This document shows, piece by piece, positions 1-6,616 of a stretch of DNA of 9,178 bases. Both the position numbers and the translations under genes were made by a program. Each line of letters begins with the position of its first letter. Position 1 is the stretch's first letter. This DNA is from Spirochaetaceae bacterium (lineage in GTDB: Bacteria > Spirochaetota > Spirochaetia > SZUA-6 > Fen-1364): the NCBI GenBank assembly GCA_003170115.1, contig PMZS01000014.1:1-9178 (forward strand), read 5' to 3'. A model generated the notes under the pieces. That model ran no database searches and had not been told where the DNA came from. It saw nothing but the letters and a program-made list of their open reading frames with translations.

Positions 1-724
1 CGATCAGGGGATTCAGACAGGCCCCGGCGTTGTGCCCGGTGCGCACCAGCGTCTCCAGCCCGTAGACCAGGGCGTACTCGTGGGCGCGGTGCAGGGGGTT
101 GCGGGTCTGGAACGCCGCCACCGTGCGCCAGCCCATCCGCCCGAAGATTGCACGGGTCTCTGCTGGACGGGCAAACTCGGGGAACCGCGCGGGGTAGCCG
201 CCCTCGCTGAACGCTTTGAGCGGCCCTCCAAGATACACAGATCCCTGGCGGAAGAGGCGCTGTACCCCTGGGTGCGCTTCTTGCTCGGTACGGTATACCT
301 CGCGAGCCTCATGCCCGCGGTCGTAGGAGTACTTCTCCCGCACCTCCATGACACCCATCGTCTCGCCCGTTGCGTCATCCAGAAGGGCGACGTCCTGACC
401 CTCACGGATAGAACCTGCCAGTTCTTCAGACGCCGCGAGAGTGACGGGAATGGACCAGAGAATGCCGTCTTCCAACAGCATCCGGTCAACCACACCAAGG
501 TAGCCGGACCGCGTCATGAATCCTTCGAGGGGACTGAACGCACCCATGGCGAGCATCACAAGATCGCTCGTTTCCTTCGAGTTCATCCCGACCGCTTGCA
601 ACGAAGCAGCGCGCCTTCGCTCCTCCATCAGCTCCCTGCCCTCGAGAATCAATGGCCTGAGCGCGCCGCCGTGTGGCGGAACCAACCCGCCGATCGAAAC
701 CGCCCCGCTCCCGCTAGCTGGCAT
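1..724 (-). CDS. sat: ATP sulfurylase (sulfate adenylyltransferase), 3' end beyond window
   Basis: Reading the minus strand from ATG 724 gives 241 codons with no stop before the window edge. The protein matches ATP sulfurylase, which makes adenosine 5'-phosphosulfate (APS) and PPi from sulfate and ATP in the cytoplasm. Seen: an N-terminal PHGG..L.PL segment (residues 18-26), GAFSPLEGFM (61-70), the PUA-like domain to about residue 165, then the start of the catalytic domain with the nucleotide-binding FQTRNPLHRAH block (205-215), which contains both family motifs QTRN and HxxH. About 140-160 residues, including the later ATP-binding motifs, should lie to the left of the window. The ATG overlaps the last 11 bases of the sulfatase gene, so translational coupling is likely; no good Shine-Dalgarno is visible. 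A TTG at residue 14 is an alternative start. GC content is high towards the edge. Family assignment is firm; whether it serves assimilation, sulfation or dissimilation cannot be told from this fragment. Confidence 0.92.
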   Translation of the reverse strand, partial: MPASGSGAVSIGGLVPPHGGALRPLILEGRELMEERRRAASLQAVGMNSKETSDLVMLAMGAFSPLEGFMTRSGYLGVVDRMLLEDGILWSIPVTLAASEELAGSIREGQDVALLDDATGETMGVMEVREKYSYDRGHEAREVYRTEQEAHPGVQRLFRQGSVYLGGPLKAFSEGGYPARFPEFARPAETRAIFGRMGWRTVAAFQTRNPLHRAHEYALVYGLETLVRTGHNAGACLNPLI

Positions 725-1994
725 AGCCGAGACGGCGGAGCCGTTCATGAATCTTCGCCTTCTCCTCGGTCGACCACTCCTTGTTCGAGCTGGCGCCCTT
801 GAGGATCTTTTCGTTCATGATCTTGCGCAGCTCAAAGAGCTCCTTCTTGCGATAGACTTGGACCAGGCTTATGAGGTTCTTCTGTTCGCGCGAATCCGTC
901 GCCGCCTCGTACCACTCCTCAGTCCCGTCGTGAAGGTTCCGGAGGAAGTGGAACTCCGAGCTACGCAAGCTCTGTCGCAACGCGTTCTCCTCGGTCTCCC
1001 ACTCCTGGAGGTTCTCCGAATACGCCAGCCTGCCGTCAGCGCTTCCGGAAGAGATGGTCGGCAGCACGCTCGAGCCGTCCATGTCATAACCGTCGCTGGA
1101 GATGCCGACCAGATCCATCAAAGTGGGCACAATGTCTACGGAACGGACCATGCCGGGTATCCGTTTTCCTTTTGGCAAGTCAGGATCCTTGAAGATGCAG
1201 GCCACCTTGAGGTTGATGTCGTAGAGGTTCAGGTGGCAAGGGCAAGCCGGCTCGTGCTGCCTGTAGAACGGTGGAACCGCGGGCCGGTCGCCGAGATTGG
1301 TCCCGTGGTCGCTGCAGAATACAATGGTCGTCTCCTCCCACATCCCCCACTGCTTCAGGTTCGCGATCAGCTTCCCCACTACCTCAGTGTCGCAGATCTT
1401 CAACTTCTCGTCGTAGTAATACATCCAGGGATCGTCCTGCTTCGCGAGCTTTCCCCATTCGAGAAGGGGCACTTCACCGCCCCGGTGTGTATGATACAGG
1501 TGTCCCCAGATGAAGAACGGCTGTGTCCCATGGTTCTTCTCTGTCCACTGGTGGAACCGGTCTACCCACCAATTCCCGCCATAGAACACCTCGCGAGACG
1601 CGTCGGGCTGCCAGGTGTCAAAGTGATGCCCCTCCTGTTCGTTCGGTTCGTCGTAGCTGTCGAACCCCGTTCCGAAGCCGTGGGCGGAGCCGAGCACTCC
1701 ATTGCCAGAAAAACCGGCAGTCCGATACCCGTTTTCATTCAAGATCTTCGCAATCGTCGGGCGCCTGATGACGCAATAGGGATCTCGCACTGTATGCTTA
1801 TTCGGGTAGCAGCCCGTGAGCACCGAGCTCATGCAGATCGGCGTAAAGCACCCGGCAGCGATGCAGGTGTCAAACAGCACGCCGTTCTCAGCGATCAGGT
1901 CGATATTCGGGGTCGTTCTCTTCCCATACCCGTAACAGCTCAGGTGGTCGGGCCTCACTTCGTCAAAGCTGATCAGGATAATGTTCTTCTTCAT
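714..1994 (-). CDS. Sulfatase-superfamily hydrolase with non-canonical active site
   Basis: A 426-residue protein of the alkaline phosphatase/arylsulfatase superfamily, which cleaves sulfate or phosphate esters. Seen: the N-terminal metal site in SFDEVRPDHLSCYGYG (D11, with E12 where Asp is usual), SDHG with D229/H230 as metal ligands, H254 in CHLNLYD, and a VRSVDIVPTLMDLVGI block (283-298) typical of sulfatases. The C-terminal part (about 320-375) resembles the usual sulfatase tail ending in D..EQKNL. The nucleophile region reads GCFTPICMSSVLTG (48-61) and does not fit C/S-x-P-x-R: counting back from LTG, Thr51 sits at the nucleophile position, and no Arg follows. No signal peptide is seen, so it is probably cytoplasmic. 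A strong GAGGAG lies 6 bases before the ATG and overlaps the stop of the upstream aminotransferase gene, so the two are co-transcribed. Sulfatase, phosphodiesterase or phosphonate hydrolase activity are all possible; the superfamily is certain, the substrate unknown. Confidence 0.9.
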   Translation of the reverse strand: MKKNIILISFDEVRPDHLSCYGYGKRTTPNIDLIAENGVLFDTCIAAGCFTPICMSSVLTGCYPNKHTVRDPYCVIRRPTIAKILNENGYRTAGFSGNGVLGSAHGFGTGFDSYDEPNEQEGHHFDTWQPDASREVFYGGNWWVDRFHQWTEKNHGTQPFFIWGHLYHTHRGGEVPLLEWGKLAKQDDPWMYYYDEKLKICDTEVVGKLIANLKQWGMWEETTIVFCSDHGTNLGDRPAVPPFYRQHEPACPCHLNLYDINLKVACIFKDPDLPKGKRIPGMVRSVDIVPTLMDLVGISSDGYDMDGSSVLPTISSGSADGRLAYSENLQEWETEENALRQSLRSSEFHFLRNLHDGTEEWYEAATDSREQKNLISLVQVYRKKELFELRKIMNEKILKGASSNKEWSTEEKAKIHERLRRLGYAS

Positions 1995-2000
1995 TTGCCG

Positions 2001-2006
2001 CTCCTC
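2001..2006 (-). promoter_or_regulatory. Ribosome binding site of the sulfatase gene
   Basis: GAGGAG on the minus strand with a 6-base spacer to the ATG at 1994. It overlaps the TGA stop of the aminotransferase gene (2005-2007), so ribosomes ending there are well placed to reinitiate; this ties the two genes into one translational unit. Confidence 0.8.
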
Positions 2007-3198
2007 AACCTTTGTCCATGATGCAGATCGCCTTCTGGAGACGGTTGGCAGTGCGCTCCGCGTCCTCCATGCTCATAAAAATCAGATTGACCGTGATCAG
2101 GCGAGGCATGAGGTCCTCCACGGTCGGGCACAAGCCTCTCTGATAGCGATACGGGCTTTTGGCCGTATAGAGGGGGCAGCGGATCGGGCAATCGGGGTGG
2201 CCGTACAGTTTCGCGTTGCGGAACAGGTCGAACTGGTACGGCGGCTCCTGGTTAAAACCGAACCGAAGCCCAATGCCCATTTCCTCGTTCAATCTTTGCA
2301 ATATCCGGTAGTCGAGCCCATGCTTGTCCCCCTCCCACGTGCAGGCAAACCAGTACCCCGCTTGTCCTGCCTTCGGCGGCACCGCGCGCGGCTTGAGCCA
2401 CTGGCAGCCTCCAATTGCGTCATTGAGAATGCCAAGGGTGCGGCTGTAATGCTCAAGCACATAATCGATTTTCTCCAGTTGCGCCAGGCCGACTGCCGCG
2501 GTGGTCTCATTCATGCGGAAGTTCATGGTCATGAACTTCGGCGATTCCCCTGAGAATGCGAGCTTGTTGCGGATGATCCAGGCGAGATCTTCGTTATTGG
2601 TGACAAGCATGCCCCCGTCACCGGTGGAAAGCTGCTTGAACTCCTGGAAGCTGAAGACACCCAGGTCGCCGAACGAGCCCGCCTGCCTGCCGTTCCAACT
2701 GCTTCCTATTGCATGCGCGCAATCCTCGATCAGGAACAGGTGATGCGCGTCGCAAATCTTCTTGATCCGGTCCATATCAGCCATCAAGCCCCACATGTGA
2801 GTGACGATCACCGCCTTGCTTCGCTCAGTGATGTTCGCCTCTAGGGAGGCAGGATCCATATTGTAGCTGTTGCGCTCGACATCCACGAACCTTGGCACTG
2901 CGTTGAAATAAGCGGCAGCCAGCGCGCCGAACTGCACGATGGAATCGCAAAGTACTTCATCCGTTGTGCTGGCGCCGCTCACGCTCACCGCCTCAGCGAG
3001 GGCCACCATGGCGTTCGCTCTCGGAATCGCCGTTTTCACCCCCACGCGGGCAGCGAAGGCCTCCTGAAAACGTTGAAGGAAGCCACCCTCATTGTCAAAG
3101 TGGCTCAGTGCTGCCCTGTCAATGACCTCGGCCAAGTAAGCTTTTTCCTTTGCCCCATACTGCCTGATCTGCCGGGCAACTTCCCATTTTCTGTCCAT
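2005..3198 (-). CDS. DegT/DnrJ/EryC1/StrS-family PLP aminotransferase
   Basis: A 397-residue pyridoxal-phosphate enzyme of the DegT/DnrJ/EryC1/StrS family, which typically transfers an amino group to keto-sugars or related ketones. Seen: IEDCAHA (157-163) with the Asp that contacts the PLP ring nitrogen, FSFQEFKQLSTGDGGML (182-198) with K188 as the expected Schiff-base lysine, THMWGLMADMD (133-143) in place of the usual YG..ADM segment, and FRMNETTAAVGLAQLEKID (227-245), the family's conserved FRM..E..AA.G..QL.K block. Length is normal. The start at 3198 is chosen because a GAGGAG lies 7 bases upstream; an in-frame ATG at 3240 would add 14 basic residues but has no well-spaced ribosome site. 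The 142-base gap to the LacI gene (3199-3340) shows no clear terminator or promoter. The partners suggest work on a sulfur-containing or sulfated substrate, but the substrate cannot be read from sequence. Confidence 0.93.
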   Translation of the reverse strand: MDRKWEVARQIRQYGAKEKAYLAEVIDRAALSHFDNEGGFLQRFQEAFAARVGVKTAIPRANAMVALAEAVSVSGASTTDEVLCDSIVQFGALAAAYFNAVPRFVDVERNSYNMDPASLEANITERSKAVIVTHMWGLMADMDRIKKICDAHHLFLIEDCAHAIGSSWNGRQAGSFGDLGVFSFQEFKQLSTGDGGMLVTNNEDLAWIIRNKLAFSGESPKFMTMNFRMNETTAAVGLAQLEKIDYVLEHYSRTLGILNDAIGGCQWLKPRAVPPKAGQAGYWFACTWEGDKHGLDYRILQRLNEEMGIGLRFGFNQEPPYQFDLFRNAKLYGHPDCPIRCPLYTAKSPYRYQRGLCPTVEDLMPRLITVNLIFMSMEDAERTANRLQKAICIMDKG

Positions 3199-3205
3199 GC
3201 CGATG

Positions 3206-3211
3206 CTCCTC
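3206..3211 (-). promoter_or_regulatory. Ribosome binding site deciding the aminotransferase start
   Basis: GAGGAG on the minus strand, 7 bases ahead of the ATG at 3198. It argues against the longer in-frame start at 3240, whose nearest purine-rich run is about 20 bases away. Confidence 0.75.
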
Positions 3212-3340
3212 GCGCTTTTTGAACGGGGACGTTCATCCATCGCGAATCAGACCATTGCATTCCCCTCCCTTTGCAACAACCGTTTTCTTGTCCTTTTTGT
3301 GTCGGAAAATGACGAGTTGCAGACGATCGGGGTGGAGCGA

Positions 3341-4378
3341 TCACGACACGGTCGTGGATTCTCGAATCACCAGTTCCGCCGAAATCGCGCGGCTCATCTT
3401 TCCGACGTCTCCACCTTCGATCCGTGCGATCAGGCATTGCATCGCGGTCCGGCCAATCTCGGCAAAGGGCTGATCAACCGTGGTCAGGGACGGGGTGAGC
3501 AGGGCAGCGATCGAGATGTTGTCGAAGCCGACTACCGCGACATCGTGGGGCACCTTCAGCCCGTATTCGTTCAGAGCACGGAGGCAGCCTATGGCGATCA
3601 GGTCGCTGTGCGCGAAGATCGCATCGATGCCGTCGTAGTCGTTCAGCAGACTGCACGTCTGGTCGTAACCGGCTTCAGGCGTCCACTGCGCATGCCGCAC
3701 GAGCCGCTCTTCGGCCTGTATCCCGAAGTCTGCGAGCGCCTCGCGCCAGCCCTGCATCCGCCCGCTGGTGTCAAAACGCCCAGGAGGACCCGCAATCTGG
3801 GCGATCGTTCGCCGACCTGATGAAAGGAGAAGTTTGACCGCGCGGTACGCCCCGCCCCGATCGTCGAGCACGATGCGCCTCACCTGGGGCATCTTCGGAG
3901 CATACCCAAGGGTGACGACGGGCACATCCCTGTGGATCTGCTTGAACAATGCAAAGCGGTCGTCAACGGAGCCCCGGTAAAGGATGAGGACGCCCTCGTA
4001 CTTCTGCGAATTGAGCAGGGGGGACTCGAGCGGCTCCCCCTTCGGGGAGGACAGTGAACCGCAGATGAATACGTTGTAGCCCCTTGCCCGGGCTTCCTCC
4101 TCAGCATGCATAAGGATGCGCGCGCGGCTATACCCAGCGAACTCGGTCAGGACCGCCGCGACCAGGTAGGTGCGCTTATGCGCGAGACTGCGCGCGACCG
4201 CATCCGGGACGTATCCGAGCTTTTCGATGGCTTTGCGCACTCTTTCACGCGTGCCCGGGGCGATGTAGGCATTATCGTGGAGAACCCGCGAGACAGTCTG
4301 CCGCGAGACCTTCGCACTGCGGGCCACCTCATCCATTGTGACGCGAAGCGGGGCGCCACCCGACATACGCTTCGACAT
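3341..4378 (-). CDS. LacI-family transcriptional regulator
   Basis: A 345-residue repressor of the LacI/GalR family. Seen: an N-terminal helix-turn-helix, VTMDEVARSAKVSRQTVSRVL (13-33), a hinge helix ending in VARSLAHKRT (61-70) with the leucine that normally inserts into the minor groove, then the periplasmic-binding-protein-like sugar-sensing domain (about 70-340) with FAHSDLIAIGCLRALNEYG and VAVVGFDNI near the C-terminus, both typical of the family. In the recognition helix, R26-Q27-T-V-S-R31 aligns with Tyr17-Gln18...Arg22 of E. coli LacI, so two of the three base-reading residues are kept; this fits the lac-like palindrome found at the operon promoter. The start at 4378 gives a normal family length; ATGs at 4366 and 4336 are alternatives and none has a strong ribosome site. 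It lies 28 bases after the AraC gene in the same operon, so it probably autoregulates. The effector is probably a small sugar-like molecule, not identified. Confidence 0.95.
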   Translation of the reverse strand: MSKRMSGGAPLRVTMDEVARSAKVSRQTVSRVLHDNAYIAPGTRERVRKAIEKLGYVPDAVARSLAHKRTYLVAAVLTEFAGYSRARILMHAEEEARARGYNVFICGSLSSPKGEPLESPLLNSQKYEGVLILYRGSVDDRFALFKQIHRDVPVVTLGYAPKMPQVRRIVLDDRGGAYRAVKLLLSSGRRTIAQIAGPPGRFDTSGRMQGWREALADFGIQAEERLVRHAQWTPEAGYDQTCSLLNDYDGIDAIFAHSDLIAIGCLRALNEYGLKVPHDVAVVGFDNISIAALLTPSLTTVDQPFAEIGRTAMQCLIARIEGGDVGKMSRAISAELVIRESTTVS

Positions 4379-4406
4379 GCCGTTACACGGTGCTCGTGTC
4401 CCGGCC

Positions 4407-5399
4407 TCACTGCGCCAGCTTGAGGAAATCTTGCGGGCGTTCGACCTCTGCACATGCCTGCTTCCGGAACGTACGCGGCGAAATCCCGACATGCCGGATG
4501 AACGTCCGCGTGAAGTTGGACAGGCTCTGGTACCCAACGTCATAGCAGATGTCGCAGATTTTCAGATTCGTGGTGGCGAGAAGTTTTTTGGCCTCCTCGA
4601 TCCTCACTAGGTTCCGGTAGTCAGTGAGTGTTGTTCCCGTCTGCCGGTGGAACATCCGGCTCAGATGGGAGGGACTCAGATGCACATCTCGCGCGATCCG
4701 CTGCAGGGAGACCGAATCGTCGTCGAAGTGGTTCAGGATAATCTCCTTCACCCGCCCGATCGCGTCGCAATCCTGCTTGGTCTGCATCAACTTCATGTCA
4801 TGGCCAAGCCGGGCGACGTAGCTGGTGAACAAGGTGAACCATTTCACGATATCGCGGGTTTTGTCGTCCGGAACGAGCTTTACGTTTAGGAAGGCTTTAT
4901 ACAACGTGTCGCAGTCGAGTCCTAACCTGTGGGCCATCCTTGCGATCCGCTCGCGATCGCCGCTCCCCGGCGCCCGGCTCAGGATCTGTCCAGTGAGAAG
5001 CACTGCGCACACAACGCCATGAATTATCAGCGGGAGCGCTATCTCAGTGAGACCGGCATGGCACTGGTAGATTTGCGGCTCCCCGGTTTGCATAGCCCTG
5101 TGCACCCCTGTCATGTCGCATTTCCAGCAAAGCTCCCTTCCGATCCGGCTCGCGTAGATGCATTTGCAGAAAGAGGTGTAGTGCTCAGCTTCGAAGTGGA
5201 AAAGCCTATCTCCCTCCCTGATGGGGTTCCACAGATCGAAGGTCAGGCCAAGGAGATTGCCGCAGATCTGGAGGAACTCCTCGAAGATGGACAAATCCTT
5301 GAAATCCGCAAAATCGGCCGTCTTTCGGCGCACCGATGGGGTTGAGTCTCTCACGGCCTCATGCGAAGGCCGCATCGTTTCCATCACCGCGTCTCCCAT
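4407..5399 (-). CDS. AraC-family regulator with PocR sensory domain
   Basis: A 330-residue two-domain regulator. Residues about 38-200 match the PocR ligand-sensing domain: FCKCIYASRIGRELCWKCD (77-95) and YQCHAGLTEIALPL (111-124), giving Cys78, Cys80, Cys91, Cys94, Cys113 and His114 as a possible metal or ligand site. Residues about 215-315 are a double helix-turn-helix of the AraC/XylS type, with LSPSHLSRMFHRQTG (241-255) and the second motif ending in VGISPRTFRKQ. PocR itself senses propanediol in cobalamin/propanediol regulation, but this domain is widespread and the ligand here is unknown. The start is uncertain: ATG 5399 is preceded by AAGGGGG at a spacing of 6; a TTG at 5423 has AGGAGA only a few bases upstream; ATG 5384 also has a GGAG. 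It is first in the minus-strand operon, directly behind the operator, and probably activates this or the divergent gene. Confidence 0.93.
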   Translation of the reverse strand: MGDAVMETMRPSHEAVRDSTPSVRRKTADFADFKDLSIFEEFLQICGNLLGLTFDLWNPIREGDRLFHFEAEHYTSFCKCIYASRIGRELCWKCDMTGVHRAMQTGEPQIYQCHAGLTEIALPLIIHGVVCAVLLTGQILSRAPGSGDRERIARMAHRLGLDCDTLYKAFLNVKLVPDDKTRDIVKWFTLFTSYVARLGHDMKLMQTKQDCDAIGRVKEIILNHFDDDSVSLQRIARDVHLSPSHLSRMFHRQTGTTLTDYRNLVRIEEAKKLLATTNLKICDICYDVGYQSLSNFTRTFIRHVGISPRTFRKQACAEVERPQDFLKLAQ

Positions 5400-5433
5400 G
5401 CGATACCCCCTTGTCGGGCCCAATCTTCTCCTG

Positions 5434-5451
5434 TATGTGAGCGCTCACATA
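5434..5451. promoter_or_regulatory. LacI-type operator, 18-bp perfect palindrome
   Basis: TATGTGAGCGCTCACATA reads identically on both strands over 18 bases. The core GTGAGCGCTCAC is the same as in the idealised symmetric lac operator. It overlaps the -10 box and the expected transcription start of the minus-strand operon promoter, the classical repressor position. The LacI protein encoded in the same operon is the obvious binder (inference), giving negative autoregulation. Confidence 0.88.
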
Positions 5452-5477
5452 TATCACGACTACATGACGGTTGTCAA
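5448..5477 (-). promoter_or_regulatory. Sigma-70-type promoter of the araC-lacI-degT-sulfatase-sat operon
   Basis: On the minus strand TTGACA (5477-5472) is followed after 18 bases by TATATG (5453-5448). The -35 is a perfect consensus match. The predicted start site, about 7 bases past the -10, falls in the centre of the palindromic operator, about 40 bases ahead of the AraC start codon. Strong basal activity held down by a repressor is the expected behaviour. Confidence 0.75.
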
Positions 5478-5545
5478 GAATTATCGGAATCCTCCAACCC
5501 TGGAAGCCGGCGTGATAGCGTAATCGCAGAGAATGCCCCGCTCGG

Positions 5546-5576
5546 TTGACAATAGTCCACGCGGACTCCCTCTATG
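5546..5576 (+). promoter_or_regulatory. Possible promoter of the divergent TauE gene
   Basis: TTGACA at 5546-5551 and TCTATG at 5571-5576 lie 19 bases apart, slightly too far for an ideal promoter. The spacer holds a small inverted repeat, AGTCC (5554-5558) and GGACT (5563-5567), which could be a regulator half-site pair. The proposal needs the gene to start downstream, at 5591 or later. Evidence is thin. Confidence 0.3.
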
Positions 5577-5590
5577 GGTCACGCTCGAAA

Positions 5591-6478
5591 ATGCGCGAGG
5601 ACTTCGGACGCAGCCCCGCACTTGACCCCACTGTGGCTGACCCATATGCTCAGCGCACTTTCATGCATGTCGTCTGGTTCCTGCCCATTGGCTTTTTCAT
5701 CGGCACCTACGGAACCCTTATCGGTGCCGGCGGCGGCTTCATTCTCGTCCCGTTGCTTCTGCTGCTCTATCCCAATGAGTCGCCCTCACTCGTCACCGCC
5801 ACTTCGCTCAGTGTCGTGTTCGTCAACTCTTTGTCTGGCTCAATCGCATATGCGCGCGCACGAAGGATCGGGTGGAAGACTGGCCTGCTATTCGCTCTTG
5901 CAACAATTCCCGGAGCGCTGGCGGGCTCGTTCATTGTGAAGTTTATCCCCCGCGCCGTCTTCGGTGACGCTTTCGGCTGCCTTCTCATTCTCGTATCGCT
6001 CTACCTTTTCATCTCCGGCGGCAGAAGGCCGGCCCCCCGAGCCGGAACAGGTGACCCGGTCCGGATTGTCGATCTGGTGACCGACGCCACCGGCGCGACA
6101 TTCCCCCTGACCTACAGTCTACCTCTGGGCCTGTCTTTGAGTCTCGCCATCGGATTCTTCTCGAGCCTTGCTGGCATCGGGGGCGGGGTGATACACGTGC
6201 CAGTGATGACGTCGCTTCTCTTCTTCCCAGTACACGTCGCCATCGCCACCTCGCAGTTCATTCTGATCTTTACGTCGCTTGCAGGGGTGCTCATGCACCT
6301 GGCTGACGGCACATATACCCCCGACCTTCCCCGGCTCGCCTTTCTCTCTGCGGGAGTCGTTGCTGGAGCGCAGGTCGGTGCGCGGCTGTCCAGGCGCCTT
6401 GCCGGTCCGTGGATCGTCCGGATGCTCGCACTGGCGCTTCTCTTCGCGGGCGGCAGACTCCTATGGGCCATGTTATGA
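5591..6478 (+). CDS. TauE/SafE-family (DUF81) permease
   Basis: An integral membrane protein of about 295 residues from ATG 5591. Seen: two related halves, each opening with a glycine-rich membrane segment: GTLIGAGGGFILVPLLLLLY in the first, and FFSSLAGIGGGVIHVPV in the second followed by HVAIATSQFILIFTSLAGV. This internal repeat and roughly eight hydrophobic stretches are typical of TauE/SafE transporters, linked in characterised members to export of sulfite, sulfoacetate and related organosulfur anions. The start is not settled: TTG 5546, ATG 5591 and ATG 5663 are in frame and none has a clear ribosome site; 5663 would begin directly at the first membrane helix. It is divergent from the AraC operon and may share its control region. 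The 138 bases after its stop, up to the convergent radical SAM gene, contain a short T-run at 6587-6591 but no convincing terminator hairpin. Substrate is inferred only from family and neighbours. Confidence 0.88.
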   Translation: MREDFGRSPALDPTVADPYAQRTFMHVVWFLPIGFFIGTYGTLIGAGGGFILVPLLLLLYPNESPSLVTATSLSVVFVNSLSGSIAYARARRIGWKTGLLFALATIPGALAGSFIVKFIPRAVFGDAFGCLLILVSLYLFISGGRRPAPRAGTGDPVRIVDLVTDATGATFPLTYSLPLGLSLSLAIGFFSSLAGIGGGVIHVPVMTSLLFFPVHVAIATSQFILIFTSLAGVLMHLADGTYTPDLPRLAFLSAGVVAGAQVGARLSRRLAGPWIVRMLALALLFAGGRLLWAML

Positions 6479-6616
6479 GGTCCGGCCCATCCTCAGCAGC
6501 GAGAAAGATCGACTTGGATTTCAGAGACGAACATCTTCGAATGGAACGCGCGGAAGAATTTTCAGGCTTCGGCAGGTCGGCCATCTTTTTCCCCGCCTCG
6601 AGCTGTTCTATCAGCC

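Noticed and set aside
13..498. A 161-codon minus-strand open frame at the left edge
   Set aside because: It is out of frame with the ATP sulfurylase reading, which is open to the edge and has the FQTRNP..H..H motif; this one is Arg/Ser/Pro-rich shadow sequence.
516..2021. A 501-codon plus-strand open frame opposite the sulfatase and sat genes
   Set aside because: It has no recognisable motifs, while the minus strand carries clear sulfatase and ATP sulfurylase signatures with good ribosome sites. Long antisense frames are common in GC-rich DNA.
4379..4543. N-terminal extension of the LacI protein to 4543
   Set aside because: It would overlap the 3' end of the AraC gene by more than 130 bases and add non-conserved Arg/Ser-rich sequence before the helix-turn-helix.
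6479..6616. Terminator between the convergent permease and radical SAM genes
   Set aside because: A T-run exists at 6587-6591 but no convincing GC stem precedes it.
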